64,000 nt of DNA. Origin: Sabellastarte sp. h YS-2021. Its lineage: Eukaryota > Annelida > Polychaeta > Sabellida > Sabellidae. This document shows positions 32,284 through 42,710 of the stretch, in pieces. Positions within the stretch are counted from its first letter, which is position 1; the number at the start of each line of letters is the position of its first letter. A program made the translations under genes and the position numbers. The stretch lies in the NCBI GenBank assembly GCA_964017235.1, contig OZ024935.1, positions 91,263,207-91,327,206 of the forward strand, read 5' to 3'. Below the pieces are notes generated by a model. That model was not told where the DNA came from. It worked only from the letters and a program-made list of their open reading frames with translations, and searched no databases.

Positions 32284-35132
32284 TGAGAATGAGTATGCGA
32301 GATTATTTTAGAACAAATAAGAGTGCTTGTCTTGTCTGCTCTGATTGGAATAGAATCAGAATTGGTCTGACAGTATCCAGAGGTCTGAAGCATCATACAA
32401 ACACCAATAAACTCAGCCAGTTTCTCCTGTGCTGGGATTGGGACAATAGAGAGTTTAAGATACAAGTATACGTCGTAACGTATACTGCAAAGGGAACGGA
32501 TGACATCATCTTTGACGTTTTTTCCAAACTCTGTACGTCAAGCTACAAGTACGCAAGGTGAAAAACCAGTTCTACAAGTAAGGGCAAAACGTGAGGGTTT
32601 ACCTAAACTTTTTATTATTAAATCTTCATTTTATGTAATCAACTTTTTAGCAATAATATATTCAAGTATTTTAAAATTATATATGTGTTGCTGAAATGCA
32701 GTTTTAGATAAAAAATACACTTGAAAACACTGTTTTTAAAAACCCTTTAGTTTTGGGCATATTCTACAGATTAGAGACGGATCATTCCTTATCATGTTGT
32801 ATTGTATTTACCTTTGTGGGAAGTATTTAAAAAAAAAAAAAGAACTTAAAATTCAATAGTGTATATATTTTTCCCTATTCTGTTGCTAATCTTTATTTTA
32901 AAATTGGATGATTTTAAGTAACTGTAAAATCTTGAGTAAGTTTACATCACATTGAATCATAGTTGATCGTGAAGTAACAAATGGTCTATCCCTCTACCAT
33001 GTTTTCCTTACAGTGAAATTGACTCTGTTTCCAAGCAAAAAGAACCAGATTGAGAGGGGCCTTTCTTCATCACGTAGTACTTGTATCTTAACCAGAAATG
33101 GTAAACGGGAAACGCCTACGTGTACTTCTAGATTTTGCAGTACACGTAATTTCGAAAATGTATATCTTAAACTCTCTATTACAGTTTTACTCATACTGCA
33201 CCTACTGTGTGAAATTAGTTACACGACAAAATTCATGCTCCCATCGGAAAGCAAGTTCAGTTTTACCTCCTTCTTCAAGCATATCCACCATTAATCCCCG
33301 ATCTCTGTGCTGTAGGCATTTCTACTTATCCCTACACTTTTGGAATGTGTTCTGGTATTACAGTACTTAGAGTCTTAGTCCTTGTAGGCATCTTATACAC
33401 TAGTATATAGGCACTGTATGGAGCTTTGCTGGAAAACGGTCTTTTGCTGCTAAGTTAAGTTATGTTTACCCACATGCTGTCTATCATATTTACCTTCAGG
33501 GCCGGCCTTTATAATTGTACCTTACGACGGGTTCCTGTGGAACAAGAATGCATTTTGCTGCTTATTTGAATGTTACTGTGCTTTGGGACATCATGAAGCT
33601 GTGTCACATGATTACGGTGTGGTCATGTGTTCTCGTATTCAGGGGTAGCCAAAGTTATTCATTGCTTACATGACCGGCATATTGCTGATCTCATGCCGCC
33701 TGTTGCTATTATTATCCATATTCCATCTCTTCTGTGTTGGCATATAACTCGTTTACTTAGGTAATGATATTTAAGACACCTCCATTTGGCCCCCATGTAA
33801 GTCTGCAGTCACTTGTAAGGGCTCATTATTGGGACACACAATTTTGTATATTTTAATCATGATGTGCTCGTCTCCCAATGTTATTAATAGCAGTTTACAT
33901 CTCTTCTATCTACGTGCATATTGAAATGTGGTAGTTATTTTAGTAGTCACAGTACACATGCATATTATGAAATTATAAGTGAATAACATAATATTTTAAC
34001 CCACATCTGTTTCTCACTACAGTACAAGGGAAATATTTATGTTCATGGCCGTTTCACAACCTTGGTCATTTTGAAAAAGCCAAATTAGTTATCTGGACGT
34101 TTCAAAACCTTACTTGGTTTCAAAATGGCTTGGCCGTTTCAAAACCTAAATGGTTAGAGTTACTTAAGCTGTGATCTTCAACAGTCCCTTTACTTTAACT
34201 TGAAAGGATCTCATATGCACGCAACTAGTGACTTCAGCAGCTATAGTAAGCAATGAACTTCAATTGTGCATGTCGTTTTAGCACGCTGATTAGTTTGTGA
34301 TTGGTCTATGACCTGATAATAACAGAAATTAAATGCAATTAACATTTACACCTAAAAACAATCCACATGAAAGCTTCCTGCCTGACCCTGTGTGAGATAT
34401 TCCTTTGATGGAGATTTTTGCGGTTTGGCATTTAGGTGACTACCTTAATCATTCCTTCACCCCTAATTTTTGATCACCCCTGTTTTATAATGTAGTGGAC
34501 AATGGCCACATGGTCGTTTCTGATTTGTCAGGCTTGTGATCCCTGTTTCTTGGAAGGTAATAATGGTTAGATTTGAACTGGCAGTTGACGAAGAAACATT
34601 TAATTTTACCCTACCCATGTTATGTTTCCCCCTTTTTATGAGGTAAACCATGTGCTAATGTAGATTTCTAGTTGTAGCTTGCTGCATCGCCTTTCTCTGC
34701 CAGAGGGAGATTGTCTGCCTGGTTCTGGAGCCTGGGGTCTGTTTGGACCAGTGCAGCATTGTCATGTTCACTGATGTGACTGTGACTTCAAGAATTCTTC
34801 AGAGACCCTGTTTTACTCTGCCCCAGTAATGCCCCACTAATGAACTGTTGTGTAGATCAAAGCTTTCAGTGGTTGAATTAATTGCCAGTCAGATCTCAAA
34901 CAACGTAATTGCAAATCTGCTTTTTTAGTGTTTTACTTACAAGTTATATTTTCAGTTAGTCTGTGATATTATGACTACAGTTTCTTTATATGTTGGTGGC
35001 TGTATACCATAATTATGTTCATGATGCTATATTGCTTTTTTATGAAATATCCACCAATTACACTATATGTTCTCAGTTATTAACGTGGTGGTATCATAGT
35101 GGCTTTCAATATTATACAGTGCCACATATTTT
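32284..35132. other. Non-coding stretch, left flank of the PAT-like element
   Basis: No gene recognised. At about 34040-34150 the phrase GTTTCAAAACCT repeats in a short local duplication. The sequence ends CACATATTTT, where the element begins. Confidence 0.4.
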
Positions 35133-35333
35133 GGGGGTGTATGACCTTAAGTTATACACGTCTCATTGCCCTAGTTGTTTTGTGTTGAATCTTCTTGTTT
35201 ATGACCAGTAATGCTAATTGGCTGACCTTTGACCCAGGTCATGAATATCTCCCGCCAAATGCTTAGTGGCTTCACTTTCAAAGTAAAAGTCAAAGAGGGC
35301 AGTCGCCATTTTATAAAATTTGAAAAATTTCAG
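35133..35333 (+). repeat. Split direct repeat A1 (left end)
   Basis: 201 bp starting GGGGGTGTATGACCTTAAGT and ending GAAAAATTTCAG. Identical by eye to 40701-40901. It forms the outer left end of the element. Confidence 0.9.
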
Positions 35334-35634
35334 ATTTCAATTGTTTCTATTTAGTATTTACTGTCTATATACATATAACGTTATATTTTACACTGTGCTG
35401 GTTATTGTGATCACCCTGTGGAATACAAGCCTTCATGCACTGGTAATGAATCTCAGTTTAAGGTGAGTTGGCGGGTTATTTTATTCTTTTATTACTTATA
35501 CAGTAATTTTATTATATTTTAGTATTTTAATATGTTATCCCGCTAACTCTACCTTGAAATAATCTTGTATACATTCAGTGCTACTTTGACATTAATGGTT
35601 TGCATTTCACACTTGTCAAGTAATTAACGTGACA

Positions 35635-36630
35635 ATGCCAAAGAATTTTCATTGTTCTGGCTGTGGTGGTCAACACAAGCGTCCAGTAGGTGTCAAATGT
35701 CAATTTAAGGACAATGTGGAATCTGATATTGAAATTGCTAGCGTCAATACTGATAGCAATACTGTTTCTGTGAATCATGACATCTTAAATGCCCTCAATA
35801 GTGTTAGTTCTAGGTTGACTGCTATAGAACAACGTATTCAAAACACTGAGGATCAGTTGCAGAGAGGGGCCACGTCACATTCTGACGGCGTCGCTTCACC
35901 CACCTCTACCTTGGGGTCGCGTAGATCCAGACAAGTAGACAGCGACGAGGAAGATGACGGCGTCACCCCCACCCCTGCATTCCTCAAGACATCCAGAGGA
36001 ATCCATAATGCTGTTGACAAGCGGTTACAGGAGCTTGCCACTCTCAATGAGCAAGGTACGTTTAGATCACAGAGAGGTGGTCACGACCAGGTCACAGTTA
36101 AACATAAAGTACCTTGGCCTCAAAATCACATACTAGCTGGTACCTCAAAAAGTAGAGTTACGTATGATAGCTTGAGTACTTTTCAGTGGGTGTCAGGATT
36201 TTGTGCCATAATTCGGGATGAATCTAACGTTGATACAAAAAATTCCATGTTGGAATATTTGTCCGAATTAATGGAGGACGCCCAGGATTTTGGGTGGACC
36301 TCGGCCAAAGGGGCCCATGCAGTCCTCCTCTGCAGAATGGAAGAAGGCAAGGTAAATTGGGCCATGACAGAAAAAATAGATAGGATCAGAAGGGCTCATG
36401 CTCAAAAAGTAGTGAATAATTCAACCAAAAAATCCAACTCTGAATTCCCGGGGGTTCCCTGTAAATTTTTTCAAAGTCAAAAATGCCCCCACAGAGGCGA
36501 CCATCACACCTCTGGCCAGTGGTACAGACACATTTGTAGCTTCTGTAATACGTTAGGAAAGCGATTCCCCCATGCTCTCAAGGACTGCAGAAATTCTAAA
36601 AAATCCAGTCCTGATTCAAAAAACGAATAA
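35635..36630 (+). CDS. Gag-like protein of the PAT-like element
   Basis: 331 aa from ATG 35635 (MPKNFHCSGCGGQH). An upstream GTG is in frame, but the ATG matches the start of the 12-kb gag. Order: N-terminal C-x2-C-x4-H-x6-C cluster; coiled coil near residues 50-80; a Ser/Asp-rich linker containing SDEEDDG; the conserved block SQRGGHDQVTVKHKVPWPQ; RVTYDSLSTFQWVSGFC; LEYLSELMEDA; KGAHAVLLCRMEEGKVNW; C-terminal zinc pattern CKFFQSQKC, H, HICSFC, H and C. Presumed role: RNA-binding structural protein. It ends in TCA AAA AAC GAA TAA, part of the candidate frameshift signal, and overlaps pol by 59 bases. Confidence 0.9.
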   Translation: MPKNFHCSGCGGQHKRPVGVKCQFKDNVESDIEIASVNTDSNTVSVNHDILNALNSVSSRLTAIEQRIQNTEDQLQRGATSHSDGVASPTSTLGSRRSRQVDSDEEDDGVTPTPAFLKTSRGIHNAVDKRLQELATLNEQGTFRSQRGGHDQVTVKHKVPWPQNHILAGTSKSRVTYDSLSTFQWVSGFCAIIRDESNVDTKNSMLEYLSELMEDAQDFGWTSAKGAHAVLLCRMEEGKVNWAMTEKIDRIRRAHAQKVVNNSTKKSNSEFPGVPCKFFQSQKCPHRGDHHTSGQWYRHICSFCNTLGKRFPHALKDCRNSKKSSPDSKNE

Positions 36631-39157
36631 AGCACTGCAGACATGCAGACATGCAGTGCTGAAGATAACCTCCAAGCATCACAATTGTAATCATATAACA
36701 AGTGGTCGTGTAGGTTACACGGGCACAAGAGTCATTAGTAGTAATATATGTGTCAATGGTGAGAGTGGTAACTGGAGGCTGGATTATCACAGGTTCAAAG
36801 GTCACACGTTTGCTCATGTTCTAAAAAATGCTATAAAAACTCCCAGTCAGCTGCATGAAGACTCACGTCAAATTACCTCCAGCTGCCACATGCTCAACAC
36901 AAAGGTTGTAAAAAATAATGTCAAAAACACTCAAAGTCAGGACCGAGATGGCCCTATTGCTGCAACCAGGGTAAGTGCTGGGTTCGAAACAAGTGCATCA
37001 CCAAATGTAAGTAATAATGCCAGCCAAAAAATGCAAGTTAGAGACGGGGTAGGTACACTGGTCCAGTCAAGGCCAGTTAGCACTCACAACAGGTATGAGG
37101 TGTTACAACAAGACGACGGCGTCGTTTCGCGTCATTCCGACCGTACCGTTGGAAAAACCCTCTCTGACCTAAAATTCACTGACAAAAATGAGTTGAGAGG
37201 CAGTAGAAATACTGCCAAAGGACCAAACAATCACAATGCGTCACTCAGTGACGCCAATGTCAAAGACAAGGCTCGCGCTTTTCCAAAGGTAGGCATCACT
37301 GGTAAAAGTATCAATAGCACTCACATAGATATTAATAACCAGAGTGTAAGTAAATATGACCTTCCTCTGCGCCTCAGAGACCGAAAACTCGACTATACAA
37401 ACATTTTGGCCTCATGCCCCACCCTCCAGCTCTGGGACGAGCAAAATGCCCATAAATTTGGCTTCATTCCCCTGGGTGAACTAGATGTACCCCCCACATC
37501 GTCCCCAGTAAATGTCAACGCGGATCCCTTGACTCTCCATAAGATTATCAAGGCGTCGGGCAAACACAATTTTAAAAACTGTCAAATAAAGGTAAAATCT
37601 CAGCTAAACCCAGATGTTTGGGATAGCCTACTCCAGGGATATTGGGATGCACAGCTCCCCTTTCTAATCAGATTTGGCTTCCCCCTAGACTTTGATAGGA
37701 TGTCTCCTCTAGAAAGTCATTCTGATAATCACACCTCTGCAAAAAATTATCCCCAAGATGTAGAAACGTACTTGCAGGAGGAAATACAATACAATGCCAT
37801 TCTAGGTCCTTTTGACAAACCCCCTTTAGATGATCTTCATACCTCACCCTTCATGACTAGGGAAAAATCAAATTCAACCAATAGAAGGGTCATAATTGAT
37901 CTCAGTTTCCCCCAGGGTAGGTCAGTCAATGCAGGTAGTGCAAAAGATATCTACTTAGGCACCCCCTTTGCACTTAAGCTCCCCACTATTGACCACATTA
38001 CAAACAGAGTCAGGAAACTGGGTAGGGGTTGCAAGATATACAAAATTGACATCAAACGCGCCTTCAGGCATGTCAAGCTTGACCCCAGGGACTATGATCT
38101 CTTGGGTCTGCGTCAAGATAAGTGGTTCCTGGACCCCTGCCTGCCGTTCGGATTTCGGCACGGGAGCGCGTTATTTCAACGCTTAAGTGACGCTGTGCGT
38201 CATATGATGCGTCAACGCGGCCATGACGTCATAAATTATATTGATGATATCCTTGGTATTGACCTTACAAGCCGCGTTGACGCCTCGTTTGACGCCCTTT
38301 TGTCCCTTCTTGAACTGCTGGGCTTTGAGATATCCCAGAACAAGCTTATCAAGCCCTCCACATGCGTCAACTGCCTTGGCATATTGGTAAACACAGAAAA
38401 CTTTACATTGTCTGTTCCCCCTCAGAAATTGCAGGAAATACTCCTGATGTGTCAAACATGGCGTCGCAAAACTGCATGTACTAAGCGTCAGCTTCAGTCC
38501 CTGCTAGGAAGTTTGCTTTTCATCAGCAAATGCGTTCGCAGCTCAAGATTTTTCCTTAATCGCCTCCTGGATGTGTTGCGTTCCATGCACGATAAAGACC
38601 AAGTGGCCCTGTCCCAAGAGGCCCAAAGGGATATCAACTGGTTTCAGAAATTCCTTCCAACTTTCAATGGGATCACAATCTTTGATCATAGACCCATTGC
38701 CCATGAAATCGAGCTGGATGCCTGTCTGCAGGGCCTAGGGGCTAGATGGGGTTCACAAGTATTCGCATTCCCCCTGCCATTGGGATACTTGAATTACAAT
38801 ATTGCCCATCTCGAAATGCTCAACATACTCGTGGCCCTCAGGGTTTGGCAAAATTTTTGGGCCAAAAGCAGGGTTCGCATTGCTTGCGATAATGAAGCAG
38901 TGGTTCAAGTTTTGGGTTCGGGTCGAACCAGAGATTTGACCCTAGCTGCCATTGCTAGAAATATCCAACTCCAAGTGGCCACCTGGGACATTAACCTTGA
39001 AGTCATTCACATCCCAGGTAAAGAAAATCAAATTGCTGATTTACTATCACGATGGAATTTAACTGAAAATCCCCAGGGCAAGCTTTTGACCTTGCTCCCC
39101 CACCATGAATGGGTGGCAGTACATGAAAACCACTTACAAATTGATTGGTGTATTTAA
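36572..39157 (+). CDS. Pol: spacer, reverse transcriptase and RNase H
   Basis: 861 aa if read from ATG 36572, inside the gag end. Residues 1 to about 270 are a low-complexity Ser/Asn/Lys-rich spacer without a known domain. RT: FGFIPLGELDVPP entry, RVIIDLSFPQG, YKIDIKRAFRHVKLD, FGFRHGSALFQRL, catalytic YIDD at 556-559 and NCLGILVN. RNase H: ELDACLQGLG, LEMLNILVAL, ACDNEAVV and IPGKENQIADLLSRW, with the four acidic residues. No protease or methyltransferase. The frame is +1 relative to gag in this copy, owing to an 8-bp duplication just after the gag stop. The original route may have been -1 frameshifting. The 3' end overlaps the recombinase ORF by 13 bases. Confidence 0.9.
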   Translation: MLSRTAEILKNPVLIQKTNKALQTCRHAVLKITSKHHNCNHITSGRVGYTGTRVISSNICVNGESGNWRLDYHRFKGHTFAHVLKNAIKTPSQLHEDSRQITSSCHMLNTKVVKNNVKNTQSQDRDGPIAATRVSAGFETSASPNVSNNASQKMQVRDGVGTLVQSRPVSTHNRYEVLQQDDGVVSRHSDRTVGKTLSDLKFTDKNELRGSRNTAKGPNNHNASLSDANVKDKARAFPKVGITGKSINSTHIDINNQSVSKYDLPLRLRDRKLDYTNILASCPTLQLWDEQNAHKFGFIPLGELDVPPTSSPVNVNADPLTLHKIIKASGKHNFKNCQIKVKSQLNPDVWDSLLQGYWDAQLPFLIRFGFPLDFDRMSPLESHSDNHTSAKNYPQDVETYLQEEIQYNAILGPFDKPPLDDLHTSPFMTREKSNSTNRRVIIDLSFPQGRSVNAGSAKDIYLGTPFALKLPTIDHITNRVRKLGRGCKIYKIDIKRAFRHVKLDPRDYDLLGLRQDKWFLDPCLPFGFRHGSALFQRLSDAVRHMMRQRGHDVINYIDDILGIDLTSRVDASFDALLSLLELLGFEISQNKLIKPSTCVNCLGILVNTENFTLSVPPQKLQEILLMCQTWRRKTACTKRQLQSLLGSLLFISKCVRSSRFFLNRLLDVLRSMHDKDQVALSQEAQRDINWFQKFLPTFNGITIFDHRPIAHEIELDACLQGLGARWGSQVFAFPLPLGYLNYNIAHLEMLNILVALRVWQNFWAKSRVRIACDNEAVVQVLGSGRTRDLTLAAIARNIQLQVATWDINLEVIHIPGKENQIADLLSRWNLTENPQGKLLTLLPHHEWVAVHENHLQIDWCI
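36618..36660 (+). promoter_or_regulatory. Candidate frameshift signal: slippery heptamer and hairpin, loop carries an 8-bp duplication
   Basis: A_AAA_AAC lies in the gag frame at 36618-36624, followed by GAA TAA. A perfect 9-bp stem then follows: AGCACTGCA (36631-36639) with TGCAGTGCT (36652-36660). The loop contains a tandem GACATGCA repeat. Read in -1 from the heptamer, the present copy meets TGA after about 12 codons. With a single 8-mer, the -1 frame would enter the pol frame. The same layout is found at 13313-13359 with a different stem. Confidence 0.6.
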
Positions 39158-40155
39158 TAGGCTTACCACCCAGATTGGCTCCACTGGCAAAAATAGCTGC
39201 CAAGAAGACTCGAATGGCCTTCAGACCTGGTACACAAAGAAGCTATGAAAGTATGTTTAGGCTTTTCATAGCCTTTACAGTGTTCATGCAAGTTTCTCTC
39301 ATGGACCTTTGTCCTAGGATTGTAATTGCATATCTACAGTTTTTAACCATGAATGGCTCTTCAGCCCCCACCCTAGGCAATCATCTGTCGGCCATTAAGG
39401 CAAATCTAGCCATTTATGGTCTCCCCACGCAAATATTTCATGATCCCAGAATCAAATATTTTCAAAAATCCATCACTCTACACCGTCCCTTTAAGGCAGC
39501 TCTAAAATCAATCATTGACATTCACACCCTCCAACTAATTGTCAGATTATGTGATTCAACATATATGGGACAGGTGTTTAAGGCAGTGTACACAGTAGCA
39601 TTTTTCTCATTTTTGAGGCTTTCCAACTTGGTTCCCCATTCTACCAAGCTGTTTTCCCCTCTTTACCATCTGGCCAGGGGAGATATCATTTTTGCCCCCC
39701 CCCCTGGTCTCCACATACTCATAAAGTGGTCCAAAACCCTCCAGGACAGGAAGACCGTCAAAATTCTCAAGCTGCCATGCCTAGGTTCTAATCCCATCTG
39801 TCCAGTCATGGCGACTAAAAATCTGCTTCAAATTACTCCGGGTTCCAGCAATTCCCCCCTGTTCCAGTATAAACTGGCTTCCAAATGGCTTCCCCTAACA
39901 GATAACCAAGTCAGGCGCCATTTTAAGGACCTTTTGGCTAGACTGCAGTTGCAAAATTCTAACTTAACATTTCACGCCTTCCGACGTTCAGGTGCCTCTT
40001 TCGCATTTAACTCGAATGTTAGCTTGCAGGATATTCAAAGCCATGGCACCTGGACGTCGGAATGCGTCTGGAAGTACATTACCCTTGACCACAATGCCTC
40101 AGATGTGGTAGCAAAAAATTTCAAAAATCATCTCTACCTCTCCCCTACTCCCTAG
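39145..40155 (+). CDS. Tyrosine recombinase (integrase) of the PAT-like element
   Basis: 336 aa, intact. The N-terminal part contains FRPGTQRSYESMFRLFIAF and helices typical of the core-binding domain. Catalytic residues of the tyrosine recombinase family are all in place: Arg158 in FLRLSNLVPHS, Lys in LIKWSKTLQD, His277 and Arg280 in FHAFRRSG, His300 in SHGTWTSE and the nucleophile Tyr311 in VWKYI. It would integrate the circular cDNA without target duplication. The start overlaps pol by 13 bases. Related broken copies lie at 14.4-17.3, 61.2-61.7 and 63.7-64.0 kb. Confidence 0.92.
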   Translation: MVYLIGLPPRLAPLAKIAAKKTRMAFRPGTQRSYESMFRLFIAFTVFMQVSLMDLCPRIVIAYLQFLTMNGSSAPTLGNHLSAIKANLAIYGLPTQIFHDPRIKYFQKSITLHRPFKAALKSIIDIHTLQLIVRLCDSTYMGQVFKAVYTVAFFSFLRLSNLVPHSTKLFSPLYHLARGDIIFAPPPGLHILIKWSKTLQDRKTVKILKLPCLGSNPICPVMATKNLLQITPGSSNSPLFQYKLASKWLPLTDNQVRRHFKDLLARLQLQNSNLTFHAFRRSGASFAFNSNVSLQDIQSHGTWTSECVWKYITLDHNASDVVAKNFKNHLYLSPTP

Positions 40156-40164
40156 GTTGGGGTT

Positions 40165-40700
40165 TGGGGCTCTCATCTTTCAGTTTTAAATATGTCTATT
40201 TTTCATCTCTTATTTCAATTCCTAGATAAAATTCATTAAATTCATTTAAAATCATCATTCATCTGACAAATTCTCAGATGAACTCTAAATCTTAAGTTTT
40301 CAATTATGTATCATAAAATCCAGTTTAAGGCGACCTTAAACTCCATCAAATTTTCTAAATCTCAATTTACACCAAACTTAGGGTGACCTTACCTTCGTGT
40401 AGGCCGGCACCTAAGGCCACCCTAACTATTTCACATTTGGCAACTTAACAATCATATTTCTTAAGGTGGCCTTAAGCCTTCTATAATTATCATCTGTATT
40501 CATGAATATGTAAATTTGTGTACATCCATTAACATTTAAAGTCAACCTAAGTTAATGGATTATATCTGTTTATGCAAATTAGTTTTAATAAAATATCAAA
40601 TGTATATAAAAGTTAGAATCTTAGTATTATGTATAATAATAAAGTATAAAAATCCCCATACGGGGTGTTTCACTGGCTCATATCCAACTGGAGGCAATGT
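40165..40700 (+). repeat. Split direct repeat B1
   Basis: 536 bp from TGGGGCTCTCATCTTTCAGT to GGAGGCAATGT. Matches B2 at 42191-42710 apart from a few substitutions and a 16-bp segment near 40435-40450 that B2 lacks. It is rich in AAGG-x-x-ACCTTA-like palindromes (40327-40470). It begins just after the recombinase stop. Confidence 0.92.
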
Positions 40701-40901
40701 GGGGGTGTATGACCTTAAGTTATACACGTCTCATTGCCCTAGTTGTTTTGTGTTGAATCTTCTTGTTTATGACCAGTAATGCTAATTGGCTGACCTTTGA
40801 CCCAGGTCATGAATATCTCCCGCCAAATGCTTAGTGGCTTCACTTTCAAAGTAAAAGTCAAAGAGGGCAGTCGCCATTTTATAAAATTTGAAAAATTTCA
40901 G
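40701..40901 (+). repeat. Split direct repeat A2
   Basis: 201 bp identical by eye to A1, directly abutting B1 with no spacer. This B-A boundary mimics the circle junction. Confidence 0.92.
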
Positions 40902-42190
40902 CCCTCTCGCCCACCCTTGTACCTCACTAACAAATTTTATAGTCTATTTTCAGATTTCACTCAGCACCCTACCAAAGCTTCTTTCATCTCCTTGCTTCAT
41001 TGCTTTAATATCAAGCATCATCAATTTGTCAACTCTTGTTGTGAAACCAGCAGAGTGTTTATGATCAGTTATTGTGAATCAGTGTTAAAAGTTAAGTTAT
41101 GCCAGTGTTAATGTAATCAGACCAAATGGACGTCAGAAGCAGGTGCGAATCTCCATCTTTCTTCACTTCCCCTAGGGACAGTGCCTGGATCCGAGGAGCC
41201 ACAGGAAACCAGATTGGGGGCCTGGTCCTTCTTGCCTTGACTAGTGTTCTGTCATGTGGACACAATAGTTTATGTAATCTCACTTGTAAAGTCTGGTTTA
41301 GTTCCTGCTGATGTGAGATTTGTGCCACTTGCTTCACCGCCACTGAATATACTGGTATGGGTTAATTCCCTGATGAGCTTGGCTCAGCTACCAAAGCCTT
41401 AGACTGCGCTTACTACTCCACTGGATCAGCATCCACCATATATCAAGTGTGTAATCTCCCAAGTTAACTTTCACTGCTCCGCCTTGTATGCATTAATTAT
41501 GATGCTAGTGTCAGTGATTTGTCTTCCCACTCGTCCATGTCGGCGGAGATGGACATCTATGCCTAATACAAGATGTCATACCTCCACTGTGTTTGGTAGT
41601 GCTGCTGGAGTAGTTTTTCATAAATGTCATGTGTATATAGACGTATCTTGGAAGTGGATCACCTCACCTATGATGCTCGAGGAACTGTAGTTCATATAAA
41701 GAAACTTCGTCTGCACTGAGAGATGTCACGGGACTCACAATATATTAGTTGTAAAGATGCTTAACCTGCTTCTGGGACCCTCATGTAACTTGATTAGTGT
41801 TTGAACTCACATTTTACATTTTACATGTTTCATTGGCAGACATTATATGCTTTACATAACTTTATATTCATTTTGTTTTACTCTTACCTTTTAGTTTTTT
41901 ATCATGTAACTCAGTATAAATTCTGCGCCCTTAAGGCTGTCTGGGAGTTCCATATCTCCCATTTAAATGTTGTTCATGTGCTTTGTTAAATGTTGCTATA
42001 TATGTTGTTTTATTGTTTTACTGATCTCACACTCTATGCTGGCTATATTAGTTTTCATCTCATCATCCTCACCTTCTCTGGGTTTGAACTCACCTCTGGC
42101 ATTCTCTGGGTTTGAATTCTCCCCTGACCTCTCTGACCTCTCTCGGTCTTACACCCATTCATCTTTCATCTTGTTCCTAAAGTCTCCTCG
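40902..42190 (+). other. Internal spacer between A2 and B2
   Basis: 1.29 kb inside the element with no ORF over about 105 codons and no known motif. Its right part is CT-rich (CCTGACCTCTCTGACCTCTC). It might hold the promoter, packaging or priming sequences, but nothing shows this. Confidence 0.5.
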
Positions 42191-42710
42191 TGGGGCTCTC
42201 ATCTTTCAGTTTTAAATATGTCTATTTTTCATCTCTTATTTCAATTCCTAGATAAAATTCATTAAATTCATTTAAAATCATCATTCATCTGACAAATTCT
42301 CAGATGAACTCTAAATCTTAAGTTTTCAATTATGTATCATAAAATCCAGTTTAAGGCGACCTTAAACTCCATCAAATTTTCTAAATCTCAATTTACACCA
42401 AACTTAGGGTGACCTTACCTTCGTGTAGGCCGGCACCTAAGGCCACCCTAACTATTTCACATCATATTTCTTAAGGTGGCCTTAAGCCATCTATAATTAT
42501 CATCTTTATTCATGAATATGTAAATTTGTGTACATCCATTATCATTTAAAGTCAGCCTAAGTTAATGGATTATATCTGTTTATGCAAATTAGTTTTAATA
42601 AAATATCAAATGTATATAAAAGTTAGAATCTTAGTATTATGTATAATAATAAAGTATAAAAATCCCCATACGGGGTGTTTCACTGGCTCATATCCAACTG
42701 GAGGCAATGT
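42191..42710 (+). repeat. Split direct repeat B2 (right end)
   Basis: 520 bp, the outer right end of the element, ending GGAGGCAATGT followed by host ATTTCTATTT. Compared with B1 it has a 16-bp deletion and a handful of substitutions. Confidence 0.9.

Larger units (their letters stand above)
35133..42710 (+). mobile_element. Complete PAT/Ngaro-like tyrosine-recombinase retrotransposon with split direct repeats
   Basis: A 7578-bp element with the order A1 (35133-35333), gag, pol, recombinase, B1 (40165-40700), A2 (40701-40901), spacer, B2 (42191-42710). A1 equals A2 and B1 nearly equals B2. B1 and A2 abut, so the internal B-A junction has the sequence expected where the two outer ends join in a circular intermediate, the hallmark of PAT-like split direct repeats. 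There is no target duplication at the flanks (CATATTTT and ATTTCTATTT). All three ORFs are long and uninterrupted, with the recombinase catalytic residues present. Near-identity of the repeats (A pair about identical, B pair about 1% different plus a 16-bp indel) implies recent insertion. Assignment to PAT or Ngaro rests on repeat layout and on the absence of a methyltransferase. Confidence 0.9.

Noticed and set aside
38183-38455. 90-codon minus-strand frame
   Set aside because: Antisense to the RT domain; no homology seen.
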